DNA of 64,000 nucleotides from CAWCBH01 sp963793785 (lineage in GTDB: Bacteria > Actinomycetota > Thermoleophilia > Solirubrobacterales > 70-9), in assembly GCA_963793785.1 (NCBI GenBank), contig CAWCBH010000005.1, forward strand, positions 24,314-88,313. Reading direction: 5' to 3'. Shown piece after piece: positions 41,399-50,467 of this stretch. Each line of letters starts with the position of its first letter. Position 1 is the stretch's first letter. The notes below the pieces were generated by a model. That model searched no databases. It was not told the DNA's origin and worked only from the letters and a program-made list of their open reading frames with translations. The translations under genes were made by a program, and so were the position numbers.

Positions 41399-41878
41399 TC
41401 AACCCAGCTCGACGCCGCCGAAGCGCCGCCGCAGACGGCGGTGGCGGTGGCGGAAGAACCAGCGAAACAGCGGTCGCAGCGGCGTCCCCGGGAGGCCGAG
41501 CCGAGGCTCCCAGCGGACCCGGTCGGTGATCAGGCAGCCGCCTTCCCCTACCGCCTCCAGCGTTCGCTCGTGCTCCCAGGTGCGCTGGCTGAGCATCGAG
41601 GAGCGCTCGAGGAAGCCGCGGCCTTCCTCCAGGCGCACCAGCGTGATCTCGTCGTAGTCGAACGGCAGCAGCCCGAAGAGGAGGATCCAGCTGCGGCCGA
41701 TCGGCTTGCCGAGCTCGACGGTGGCGGGGTCGAGCCGGTCGAACCCGCGGGGGATCGTCATCCGCAGCCAGGGCCGCATCTCGTCGTTGATCCCGGCCGG
41801 GGTCACGACCCGGTCCCAGACCCGGTCGGGTCGCGCGTCGAGCCTCGAGGCGACGCTGATCTCCGCCGGCCTGGACAC
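41399..41878 (-). CDS. SRPBCC (START-like) superfamily protein
   Basis: 159-aa helix-grip ligand-binding fold of the polyketide cyclase/START type: a strand SVASRLDARPDRVWDRVVTP, a long mid-loop with ATVELGKPIGRSWILLFGLLPFDYDEITLV, and a C-terminal helix LRPLFRWFFRHRHRRLRRRFGG. It may bind a hydrophobic ligand; function unknown. Start GTG 41878 gives the natural N-terminus MSRPAEIS. It is divergent from the YhaM-like gene at 41939. Confidence 0.75.
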   Translation of the reverse strand: MSRPAEISVASRLDARPDRVWDRVVTPAGINDEMRPWLRMTIPRGFDRLDPATVELGKPIGRSWILLFGLLPFDYDEITLVRLEEGRGFLERSSMLSQRTWEHERTLEAVGEGGCLITDRVRWEPRLGLPGTPLRPLFRWFFRHRHRRLRRRFGGVELG

Positions 41879-41938
41879 CCTGCGAACCCTATTCGCAGCC
41901 GCCGGTGCGTCCGCCCTCTCTTCTACTTTGGATTCGAG

Positions 41939-42934
41939 ATGAGCCAGACCTCCCTGATCGACACCGGCGCCGCCCCCCGCCCGCTGCTGGGCGAGCTCGT
42001 CCCGGGCCAGCAGCTCGAGGGCGTGTTCGGGGTCCGCGAGCGCGACCTGCGCCAGAAGCGCAACGGCGAGGCCTGGCTGCGGCTGGTCCTCTGCGACCGC
42101 AGCGGCAGCGTCGAGGCCGTCTCCTGGGAGGAGGCAGAGACCCGCTACGGGCTCGCCCAGCCCGGTTCGGCGCTCGCAGTCAGCGGCGTCTTCGAGGTCA
42201 ACGAGCGCTGGGGGCCGAAGATCAAGCTCGCCGAGCTGCGCCTCGCGGAGCCCGGGGAGTACCGGCCCGAGGACCTCGCCCGCGGGCCCGAGCAGCCGCT
42301 CGAGCGCCTGGAGGGGGACCTGCGGCAGCTGCTGGAGACGATCCAGGACCCCGGGCTCTCCGAGCTGCTGGGCCGCTTCTTCGCCGAGGGATCGCCGACC
42401 TGGGACCGCTTCCGCGAGGCGCCGGCGGCGAAGTTCTACCACCAGGCCTACCGCCACGGCCTGCTCGAGCACACGCTCTCGGTCGCGCAAGCGGTCAGCG
42501 CCGCGGCGGCGTTCTTTCCCGGCATCGACCGCGACATCGCGGTCAGCGGCGCCCTCCTGCACGACATCGGCAAGACCGAGGCCTACAACGCCGACCCGAT
42601 GGCGATCGACCTCACCGACGCCGGGCGCCTGCACGGCGAGATCCCGCTCGGCTACTACCTCGTCCGCCGGCAGATCGAGGAGATCCCCGGCTTCGATCCC
42701 TCCTCGGCACAGGCGCTGCTGCACATCATCCTCAGCCACCACGGCGCCCTCGAGCACGGCTCGCCGGTGGTTCCCTGCACTCGCGAAGCGGTCCTCGTGC
42801 ACATGATCGACAACCTCGGCGGCCGGCTCGGCAGCTTCGACCGCCTCGAGCGCGAGCTGCCGGACGGCGAGCAGTGGTCGCGCTTTGACCGCGCCCTCGA
42901 GGGCTCGGCCTACTTCGGCCGCCGCGCCGCCTGA
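41939..42934 (+). CDS. YhaM-like 3'-5' exonuclease: OB-fold plus HD domain
   Basis: Two-domain protein of 331 aa. An N-terminal OB-fold (about residues 20-110, LLGELVPGQQLEGVFGV, AVSGVFEVNERWGPKIKL) can bind RNA or single-stranded DNA. The HD phosphohydrolase domain follows with HGLLEHTLSVAQAV, ALLHDIGKTEAYN and LSHHGALEHGSPV, the metal-binding His/Asp set. This matches the YhaM/CBF1 exoribonuclease family. ATG 41939 is a clear start although the frame is open to 41291. It is divergent from the SRPBCC gene with a 60-base promoter region. Confidence 0.85.
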   Translation: MSQTSLIDTGAAPRPLLGELVPGQQLEGVFGVRERDLRQKRNGEAWLRLVLCDRSGSVEAVSWEEAETRYGLAQPGSALAVSGVFEVNERWGPKIKLAELRLAEPGEYRPEDLARGPEQPLERLEGDLRQLLETIQDPGLSELLGRFFAEGSPTWDRFREAPAAKFYHQAYRHGLLEHTLSVAQAVSAAAAFFPGIDRDIAVSGALLHDIGKTEAYNADPMAIDLTDAGRLHGEIPLGYYLVRRQIEEIPGFDPSSAQALLHIILSHHGALEHGSPVVPCTREAVLVHMIDNLGGRLGSFDRLERELPDGEQWSRFDRALEGSAYFGRRAA

Positions 42935-42988
42935 GCTCCTAGCGGCGCCGGCGTTTCTGCACTGCCGGGCTATCTTCCGCTGAGCCGG

Positions 42989-43610
42989 ATGCATCTCGCT
43001 CGAATCACGCCCCGGCGACTGGCGATCCGCATGGTCCGCCACCAGACGGTCCGGTTCGCCCAGCGCTATCTGCGCGGGTTGCACGGACTCGAGATCGGCG
43101 GCGCCAGCCACGTGGACTTCGGCGTCAATGTGATCAACGTCGACCGGAGTGCCTCCATGGACACGGTCTACAAGCGCCACGAGATCAAGAGGGCTGGATA
43201 CGCGCGGCCGGTCGATCTGGTCGCCTCGGGGGAGGCGTTGCCGATCGGCGACGACAGCGTCGATTTCGTCCTCGCATCGCATGTGATCGAGCACATGCCG
43301 GATCCGATCGCCGCCCTGCTGGAGTGGACTCGTGTGGCCCGGTATTACCTGTTCCTCGTCGTGCCGCATCGCGACCGGACCTTCGATCGGGACCGGCCGC
43401 TGACGCCGCTGACCGAGCTGGTCGAGCGCCATCGAGGCCGGATTCGACAGCGGCGAGGACCGGCATTGGTCGGTCTGGAATACCGAGAGCTTCCTCGAGC
43501 TGTGCGACCATGGCCTCGAGGTCGTCGACTACCGCGACCGGATCACTGGATGGGTCGGATCGCGCTGGTGATCTCCGCAGGCCAGCCCAGAGTGGACACC
43601 GCGACTCAGT
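42989..43610 (+). pseudogene. class I SAM methyltransferase-like protein, frameshifted
   Basis: A methyltransferase of the type found in glycan loci. GLEIGGASHVDFGVNVINVD and the later ALPIGDDSVDFVLASHVIEHMPDP are the usual SAM motifs. After ERHR at about 43430-43437 an extra base moves the frame to AGFDSGEDRHWSVWNTESF and CDHGLEVVDYRD. A second break at about 43540 returns to the first frame with WMGRIALVISAGQP. The true C-terminus is not clear, so the end given is approximate. ATG 42989. It starts 54 bases after the YhaM-like gene. Confidence 0.65.
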
Positions 43611-43720
43611 CCCGGGCCGCCGACGGCCTAGCGCGAGGCTCGAGCAGCGCGCGCAAGGATCGCGGTCCAGGGCCTCGGACGCGCAGCTGGACGTCAGTCG
43701 CCGAGCCGCGCGGACGCTGC

Positions 43721-43864
43721 CTAGAGGATCGGTATCGCGACCCCGAACGCGGCCAGGATCGGCAGCGCCACCACGGCGCCGATCAGCAGCCCGATCGCGT
43801 AGGCGAACAGCGCCCGCGAGCCCTCGACCCGCTCGACGACGTGAAGCTGGGAGCTCAGGTCCAT
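43721..43864 (-). CDS. small membrane protein, 47 aa
   Basis: A short gene that is easily missed. ATG 43864 is preceded by a perfect AAGGAGG ribosome-binding site. It gives a soluble start (MDLSSQLHVVERVEGS) and then a long hydrophobic stretch (ALFAYAIGLLIGAVVALPIL, continuing AAFGVAIPIL) ending at TAG 43723-43721. It could span the membrane once or twice. No family is recognised. It overlaps the poorly supported 3' end of the frameshifted methyltransferase frame. Confidence 0.6.
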   Translation of the reverse strand: MDLSSQLHVVERVEGSRALFAYAIGLLIGAVVALPILAAFGVAIPIL

Positions 43865-44164
43865 CACAAACCTCCTTCTTGCGCCGACGGGGTTAGCTGA
43901 CGGGCTCGCGCTGAAGAAGTTGCGCTACGGGCCAACCGGCCCGATTCGCCCCTGAGGCCTGCAACGGCCCCCAGTTGGTTCCCCCGCTCCGCGCGGCCGG
44001 CGCGGATTGGGCATTTGCTTGCTTGGGACGGTGACGACACTAGCTCGATACACGGCTGCTTTCGCCGTTGGGACGGTCCCACCTGCGGCGCGACACGCAA
44101 ATTGCGGGCTTTCCACCGCGAGGGCGCCGGGCGGCCCCGAAGACCCTGACTATTCTGCGATTTC
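43865..44164. other. intergenic region before the PafBC gene
   Basis: No gene is supported here. It contains the ribosome-binding site of the divergent 47-aa protein, a CGGGCC-AACC-GGCCCG hairpin (43928-43943), and a direct repeat TTGGGACGGT at 44023-44032 and 44068-44077. A possible -10 TATTCT lies just before the GTG at 44165. Confidence 0.5.
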
Positions 44165-46213
44165 GTGGCCAAGGACACCGAGAAGCTGATTCGCCAGCTC
44201 TCGCTGATCTCGTTCCTGATGGCGCAGGGTAGGCCCGCATCGGCGCTGGAGATCAAGCGGGAGGTCGAGGGCTACAGCGACATGAACGACGACGCCTTCG
44301 CGCGCCGCTTCTACGCCGACCGGGCCGAGCTCGAGAGCCTCGGCATCGAGCTGCAGATCGAGAAGCCCGGCGAGGGCTTCTTCGAGGCCGAGCTCTACTC
44401 GCTGCCGCCGGAGAACTTCTACCTGCCGGCGATCAAGTTCACCGACGACGAGCTGGCGGCGCTGCGGACGGCGCTCTCGCTGCTCACCGACGGCGGCTTC
44501 GCCTACGCGGAGCCGCTGCGGCTGGCCCTCCAGCAGGTCGCCTGGGGTCACCCGAACCCGCTGTCCGAAGGCGAGCGGGCACCGGTCGAGATCGCCGCCA
44601 CCGCCTCCGCCGGAGGCCGCGACCTCTCGCAGCGGCTGTCGAAGATCGAGACCGCGATCTCGCGCCGCAAGACGATCGAGTTCACCTACTACACGATGGA
44701 GCGCGACGACACCGAGGACCGCCGCGTCGACCCCTACCACCTCGTCTTCCGCGGCGGCCAGTTCTACTTGATCGGCCTCTCGCACGAGCGCGAGGCGGTG
44801 CGCGTGTTTCGCCTCTCCCGGATCCAGGGCAAGGTCGGCTACGCGTCCAAGGCCGAGCACGACTTCGCGCCGCCCGAGGACTTCGACCGCCGCGACTACG
44901 CCCGCCGCGCCGACTGGCAGCTGGGCGATCTCAAGGGGACGGCGAAGATCTTCCTCCGCGACCGGATCTCCTGGCTGGTCGACCGCGACTTCGGCTTCTA
45001 CGGCGAGATGCGACCCGCCGTCAAGGCCGACGACGCCCCCGGCAGGGGCTCGATATTCGAGACCGAGTACGCCTCCGAGCGGGAGCTGATCGCCTGGGTG
45101 CTGCGCTGGCGCGCCAACGCCCAGGTGCTGGACCCGCCGCCGCTGCGAAAGGAGGCCGAGCGGCGGCTGGGGATGCTGCGCGACCGCCACCGCAACGGCT
45201 TCGAGCCCGCGAAGACGGTCGAGCGCCCGGTCCGCCCGCCGGTCCGCCGCAGCCGCTCCAACGGCCGCGACGAGACCACGATCCGGCCGGAGCGCTTCGC
45301 CCGCCTGGTCACCCTGGCCGGCCAGCTGATCGAGGCCGCCAAGGCCGGCGAGCGCCTGCAGACGGCCGAGGTCTGCAAGCGGCTGAAGCTCACCGAGGAG
45401 GAGCTGCGCGAGGACATCGAGGTCCTCAACGTGGTCAACTTCGGCGGCGGCACCTACGTGCTCTACGCCGAGGTCCAGGGCGCCGAGATCGAGGTCGACT
45501 CCGAGCCCTACGGGGACAACTTCGCCCGTCCGGCGCGGCTGCTGCCGCTGGAGGCCAAGGCGCTGGTGGCGGCGATCGACCTCTTCGGCGACCACCTCCC
45601 GCAGTCGGGCCTGCAGACCGCCCGCACCAAGATCGTCACCGCGCTCGGCCACGACCCCTCCCAGGAGGGGCTGGAGATAGCCAGGGAGGGAGGCGACGCG
45701 GAGATCGCCCGGATCATCAACGAGGCGATCGCCGGCCGCCGCGTCCTCGAGCTCCAGTACTACAAGGAGAACGAGGACCAGTTCACGAAGCGCAAGATCG
45801 AGCCCTATCGGCTTCAGAACGGGACCGACGGCTGGTACGTGGCCTCCTATGACCGCGGCCGCGAGGACGTGCGCCACTTCAAGCTCGACCGCATCAAGGA
45901 GGCGAAGCTCGCCAAGGACAGCTTCGAGCCGCGGCCCGAGATCGAGGAGCTGGCCGGGATCGAGGGCTGGATGACCGACGGCGAGATGCCCGGGTCGGAG
46001 GTGGCCCGGGTCTGGGTCTCCCCCGACCGGGCCCGCTGGATGCGCGAGGAGAAGACGGTGCTGGAGGAGCTCGCCGACGGCGCCGTGGTGATCGAGCTGC
46101 CCTACGCGGGCACCGCGTTCCTGGTCCGCGAGATCCTCCGCGGCGCCGGCGACCTCGTCGTGCTGGAGCCCGACGACGCCCGCGAGGCGATCGCCAAGGA
46201 GGTCGCGGGGTAG
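44165..46213 (+). CDS. pafBC: fused PafB-PafC WYL-domain transcriptional regulator
   Basis: 682-aa single-chain form of PafB plus PafC, which in many actinobacteria are two proteins that together activate RecA-independent DNA damage genes. First half: helix-turn-helix RLISLISFLMAQGRPAS-like N-terminus (about 1-60), then a WYL domain (about 158-235, TIEFTYYTM and VDPYHLVFRGGQFYLIG). A basic linker (about 352-368) follows. The second half repeats the layout: helix-turn-helix LQTAEVCKRLKLTEEELRED, then a WYL domain (about 517-590, KIEPYRLQNGTDGWYVASYD). The GTG start is at 44165. No proteasome genes lie in the window. The MBL gene overlaps or abuts its 3' end. Confidence 0.9.
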   Translation: MAKDTEKLIRQLSLISFLMAQGRPASALEIKREVEGYSDMNDDAFARRFYADRAELESLGIELQIEKPGEGFFEAELYSLPPENFYLPAIKFTDDELAALRTALSLLTDGGFAYAEPLRLALQQVAWGHPNPLSEGERAPVEIAATASAGGRDLSQRLSKIETAISRRKTIEFTYYTMERDDTEDRRVDPYHLVFRGGQFYLIGLSHEREAVRVFRLSRIQGKVGYASKAEHDFAPPEDFDRRDYARRADWQLGDLKGTAKIFLRDRISWLVDRDFGFYGEMRPAVKADDAPGRGSIFETEYASERELIAWVLRWRANAQVLDPPPLRKEAERRLGMLRDRHRNGFEPAKTVERPVRPPVRRSRSNGRDETTIRPERFARLVTLAGQLIEAAKAGERLQTAEVCKRLKLTEEELREDIEVLNVVNFGGGTYVLYAEVQGAEIEVDSEPYGDNFARPARLLPLEAKALVAAIDLFGDHLPQSGLQTARTKIVTALGHDPSQEGLEIAREGGDAEIARIINEAIAGRRVLELQYYKENEDQFTKRKIEPYRLQNGTDGWYVASYDRGREDVRHFKLDRIKEAKLAKDSFEPRPEIEELAGIEGWMTDGEMPGSEVARVWVSPDRARWMREEKTVLEELADGAVVIELPYAGTAFLVREILRGAGDLVVLEPDDAREAIAKEVAG

Positions 46214-46272
46214 CCGAGCAGGCGCCGGGCCACCCCGAGGTCTCGCGTCTCGTCGCCCCCAATCCGGGGCCG

Positions 46273-46930
46273 ATGACGCTGGAGGGGACCAACACCTACC
46301 TCTACGGCTCCGATCCCTGCCTGGTGGTCGACCCGGGCCCCGACGACCCCGGTCACCTCGAGGCGATTCGCGCCGCCGCCGAGGATCGAGGCGGGATCGG
46401 CGCCGTGCTGCTGACCCACTCCCACGGCGACCACGCCGACGGCGCCCCGCGGCTCGGCGCCGAGGTGGTCGCGCCCGCCGACGGCGAGGCCCACGGCGCC
46501 CTGCGAGCGCTGGCGACCCCCGGCCACGCCGCCGACCACGTCTGCCTGCTGAGCGAGGACGGGGTCTGCTTCAGCGGCGACCTGGTGCTCGGCGAGGGCT
46601 CGACGTTCGTCCCTCCCGACGGCGGCTCGCTGGCCGCCTACATGGCCTCGCTGCGGCGCCTCCAGGAGCAGCCGCTGGCGCTGATCTGCCCCGGGCACGG
46701 CCCCTGGGTCACCGACCCGGCGGCGAAGCTGGCCGAGTACGTCGAGCATCGCGAGATGCGCGAGCGGCGCCTGCTCGCCGCCCTGGAGCGCGGCGAGCGC
46801 TCGCCGCGACGCGCTCCTGGACGAGGTCTGGGACGACGTCCCGGCGGAGCTGCGCCCCGCCGCCGCGGTCGTGATGGAGGCGCACCTGCAAAAGCTCGAA
46901 GCCGAGGGCCGCCTGCCGGACATCCGCTGA
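46273..46930 (+). CDS. metallo-beta-lactamase fold hydrolase, one frameshift and unclear start
   Basis: Zinc hydrolase of the glyoxalase-like/LACTB2 type: PMTLEGTNTYLYG, AVLLTHSHGDHADGAPRL (HXHXDH), ATPGHAADHVCLL, CFSGDLVLGEG, ALICPGHGPWVTDP. An extra C at about 46800-46810 moves the ending to ALLDEVWDDVPAELRP and LQKLEAEGRLPDIR, stopping at 46928-46930. Upstream, SRLVAPNPG is in frame and family-like but has no ATG/GTG, so the true start may be just before 46273, possibly hidden by a base error near the pafBC stop. Probably a thioester or phosphodiester hydrolase. Confidence 0.75.
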
Positions 46931-48562
46931 GTGGGGTCTACTCTGTGCATTCGCGCGGCTTCGACGACCGATGCCGTTGGCGGGACCGATTTGACGCGAA
47001 CGCATCGACATGCGAGGACGGCGCCCAGGCTGGCGCTGCTGCTTGCGGCGCTGATCGCCGCCGCCGCGCTCTTTGCGGCCGACCGGTCGGCCGCAAACGG
47101 GGTCAAGTTCCGCAGCCTGCCGGAGACCTTCTTCGGCATCAGCACCCAGGTGCCGAGACCGGACGCCGAGTTCGCGACGATGCGCAGCGGCGGTGTCGAC
47201 AGCGTCCGCATCGGCCTTCCCTGGAACGGCATCGAGCCCCAGCCCGGCAACTACGACTTCGCCGCCCCCGACCGCTGGGTGGCGCAGGCCGTCCGCTACG
47301 GGATGGAGGCGTTCCCGTTCATCGGTGCGACCCCGACCTGGGCCGGCGCCGCCGACTTCCGCACCCTGCCGACCAGCGAGTCCCAAAAGCAGGCCTGGGC
47401 GGCATTCCTGCGCCAGCTCGTCCTCCGCTACGGGCCCGACGGGACCTACTGGGCAGAGCACGGGCCGGGTTCGGCGGACCCGCTTCCCTACCGGCCGATC
47501 CGGATCTGGCAGATCTGGAACGAGCCGAACTTCTTCTTCTTCACCGAGCCGCGCTCGCCGACCCTGTACGCGGAGCTGGTGCGAGTCTCCGAGCAGGCGA
47601 TCAACGCAGTCGACCCCGGCGCCCAGATCGTGCTCGCGGGCCTGTTCGCGAAGCCCCGCCAGACGCCGCCGCAGGCCTATCAGGCGACCGACTTCCTCGA
47701 CCAGATGTACGCCGTGCCGGGGATCAAGGAGCACTTCGACGGCGTCGCCCTCCACCCCTACGCGGTCGATGCCGACGACCTCCTCGACACGGTCGGAGAC
47801 CTGCGCGCGGTGATGGAACGCAACGACGACGCGGCCACCGGCCTCTACATCACCGAGATGGGCTGGGGATCGGCCACCGACAACGCCTTCGAGAAAGGCC
47901 CGGAGGGCCAGGTCCGCGAGCTGACGCAGGCCTTCGAGATCCTCCGCGACAACCAGCGCGCCTGGCGGGTCCGGCGTGCCTACTGGTTCGCCTGGGACGA
48001 CCTCGCCAACAGCTGCAACTTCTGCGATTCGGTCGGTCTGTTCACCCAGGCGGGCCAGCCGAAGGCCTCCTGGACTCGCTTCGTCGAGATCGCCGGCTGC
48101 TTCGGGCGGTTCCTGACCGTCCTCGGCACCCCCGGCGCCGACACGTTGACCGGGACTCCCGGCACCGACGTGATCGAGAGCCTGGGCGGCGACGATCTCG
48201 TCAGCGGCGGCGCCGGCGAGGACCTGATCTGCGGCGGCGACGGGGTCGACTCGATCAACGGCGGCGCCGGCAGCGACCGCGCCCAGGGCGGGCTCGGCAA
48301 CGACCGCATCTTCCTGCGCTCCGGCGCCGACTGGGCCTGGGGCGGCGTCGGCGCGGACCTGCTCGGCGGCGCCTTCGGTGCCGACAACCTGTTCGGCGAC
48401 GAGGGCCGCGACCGGCTGCTCGGCGCGAAGGGCAACGATCGCCTCTTCGGTGGGGCCGGCAACGACGTCCTCTTCGGCGGGGCGGGCAACGACCGCCTGC
48501 GCGGCGGCAAGGGCCGCGACCGCGTCCGCGGCGGCGACGGGCGCAACGATGTCAAGCAGTAG
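46931..48562 (+). CDS. secreted glycoside hydrolase with C-terminal RTX calcium-binding repeats
   Basis: 543 aa. N-terminal signal segment (LALLLAALIAAAALFA). Then a (beta/alpha)8 glycoside hydrolase domain of the GH5/GH39-like clan: FFGISTQVPRPDAEF, QIWNEPNFFFF with the acid/base Glu near residue 197, and YITEMGWGS with the nucleophile Glu near 308, ending in a conserved Cys pair (SCNFCDSVG). Residues 396-540 are about a dozen GGxGxD-type repeats typical of hemolysin-type calcium-binding proteins. Start GTG 46931; TTG 46991 is also possible. A partner with the same catalytic domain but no repeats lies at 50462. Probably acts on the cell's own exported polysaccharide. Confidence 0.85.
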   Translation: MGSTLCIRAASTTDAVGGTDLTRTHRHARTAPRLALLLAALIAAAALFAADRSAANGVKFRSLPETFFGISTQVPRPDAEFATMRSGGVDSVRIGLPWNGIEPQPGNYDFAAPDRWVAQAVRYGMEAFPFIGATPTWAGAADFRTLPTSESQKQAWAAFLRQLVLRYGPDGTYWAEHGPGSADPLPYRPIRIWQIWNEPNFFFFTEPRSPTLYAELVRVSEQAINAVDPGAQIVLAGLFAKPRQTPPQAYQATDFLDQMYAVPGIKEHFDGVALHPYAVDADDLLDTVGDLRAVMERNDDAATGLYITEMGWGSATDNAFEKGPEGQVRELTQAFEILRDNQRAWRVRRAYWFAWDDLANSCNFCDSVGLFTQAGQPKASWTRFVEIAGCFGRFLTVLGTPGADTLTGTPGTDVIESLGGDDLVSGGAGEDLICGGDGVDSINGGAGSDRAQGGLGNDRIFLRSGADWAWGGVGADLLGGAFGADNLFGDEGRDRLLGAKGNDRLFGGAGNDVLFGGAGNDRLRGGKGRDRVRGGDGRNDVKQ

Positions 48563-50467
48563 CTAGAGCGCGAGCGTTTCGGCGGCGTTTCGGCGCAGGA
48601 ACGGCGAGCGCGGGTTGTCGCGCAGCGCTTCCCTGATCGCCGCCCGCGCCGCCGCGATCCGGTTCGCTTTCGCCTCGACGCCGCGCAGCGCGAACCAGAT
48701 CCGCCAGTCGTCGGGCGCCCGCTCGGCGGCCTCGAGCAGGCTCTGACGGGCCGCCGGAAGGTCCCCCTGCAGCTCGCGGACGAGCCCGAACTGCAACCTC
48801 GGCTCCGCGTCCCAGGGAGCGATCGCGATCGCTTCGTTGGCGGCCTCGGCGGCGTCGGGCAGCCTCCCGGCGGCGGCGGCGTCCCGGCTCTCCTCCAGCT
48901 TCAGCTCGGTCAGCAGCAGATCCCCCGAGCACCACAGCGCGACCCAGGCGACCAGCGCCGTCGCCACCGCCATGGCTCGCCTGCCGCCGTGGCCCGCCGG
49001 CCAGCCTTCGGCGGGCCCTGTCGCCTCCGCCTGCTCGCCGGCGGTCCTCCTCGCGGTCAGCAGGGCGGCGGCGATCACGACCGGCCCGAAGACCGCGGCC
49101 AGCTCCCATGTCCAGTCGATCGAGGCCGAGAGGCCGCCCGCGGCGACGATCGCCAGCAACGCCGCGATCTCGGCCCGTCCAGCTCCGGCCCGGCGCGACC
49201 ATCCGGACCGCATCGCAATCGCGAAGAACGCCAGCACCACGGCCAGGCCGACCAGGCCGAGCTCGGCCGAGGTCTCGAAGATCAGCGAGTGCGCATCGGT
49301 GACCGGGAAGTAGATCGATCCGTGCTGGTTCCACCAGCTCTGGTACTGACCGGCGCCGATTCCGTGCAGCGGTTGCTCGCCGAAGGCGTCGATCGCGGCG
49401 TCCCAGAACTGATAGCGGCCGCTGCCGTTGTCGTTGGTGAAGTTGCTGCTCACCGACAGCGCCTCGGCCCGCCTCGGAGGCTCCTTGAAAGCGTCCAGGC
49501 GTTCGCCCGGGTTCTGGGCGACGACCAACGCCCCAAGCGCGACGACCGCCGCCGCCACCGCCGTTCGCTTGGCCCACGGTGCGAGCCTTGCCTCGGCGAG
49601 GACCGGGTCGAGGCGGTGCCGGAGCAGCCCGAGCCCGACCGCGACCGCGACCGCGACCGCCAGCAGCTCCCGGCCCTCGGCGTCGCCACGCGGCGTCTGC
49701 TCCGCTCCCAGCACGGCCGTCTGGCCGTTCGCGACCAGGATCAGCGCCAGCGCCCCGATGGCAGCGACGATCAGGCAGCTCAACAGCACAAAGCGGGTTC
49801 GCGACAGACCGAGCAGGACCGCGACCCCGAGCAGGCCGGCGGCGACCCCGCCGCGAGAGCCGCTGAGGAATATCGCCAGTGCCGGCAACGGCAGCGCCGC
49901 GGTCGCCAGCGAGCGGACCAGCCGCGTGCGGGCCTCGACCGTGTGCCAGGCGAGCAGGATGATCGCCAGCGACGCGCAGGCGGCGAGGCCGTTCCAGTAG
50001 CCGATCGGATAGTTGAGGCGCCCGCCGGGGAAGTCGCCGGTCCCGAACGAGGGGTCGAAGCGGCTCGCCAGCCCGGCCAGGGCGATCGCGGTCAGGCCGA
50101 TCGCCAGGCCCGGCCAGCCATGGCCGGGCGCCCTCGCGGCCGGAGACCATGACCACCAGCGAGAAGAGGCCGAGGTAGAAGAGCGCCCGCACGATCTCCG
50201 TGAAGACGGCGCCGTTGTCGCCCGCCCATCCCCACGAGAGCGCCGTCCAGGCGGTCAGCAGCGCCAGGCAGCCGCCCCCCAGCGCCGCCTCGCGAGTCAG
50301 GCCTTGGCGGGGCAGCACCCGCAGCCCGAGGCAGACCAGGATCGTCGCCCAGATCGCGAACGCCGACCCGGCCAGGAACCCGGGAGCGAAGGCGCCTTCG
50401 TTGAGGCCCGCCCGAACACGGCCAGCGCAACCGCGGCGGCGATAACGTGTTGCGAAGAAGGATGCAT
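48563..50467 (-). pseudogene. O-antigen ligase/polymerase (Wzy/WaaL)-like membrane protein with TPR-like tail, two frameshifts
   Basis: Polytopic membrane protein. ATG 50467 gives MHPSSQHVIAAAVALAVFGRA. A missing base at about 50404-50412 leads to LNEGAFAPGFLAGSAFAIWA. An extra base at about 50115-50135 leads to LAIGLTAIALAGLASRFDP and on to PALAIFLSGSRGG and many helices. The Wzy_C signature is clear: NDNGSGRYQFWDAAIDAF, GIGAGQYQSWW, DAHSLIFETSAELGL. The last ~110 residues are helical and TPR-like. Corrected length is about 634 aa. It probably joins or polymerises surface glycan repeat units. Two secreted hydrolase paralogues flank it. Confidence 0.8.

Noticed and set aside
43510..43900. Continuation of the methyltransferase frame to 43900
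   Set aside because: After VISAGQP the residues become Arg/Ser/Pro-rich and overlap a minus-strand gene with a perfect ribosome-binding site; treated as read-through of a shadow frame.
44150..45877. 575-codon minus-strand frame opposite pafBC
   Set aside because: Shadow of the GC-rich third positions of pafBC. It has no motif and low-complexity composition.
48100..48562. Regularly spaced short repeats read as a CRISPR array
   Set aside because: They are in-frame codons for GGxGxD RTX repeats with variable spacing and no constant direct repeat; no cas genes are present.
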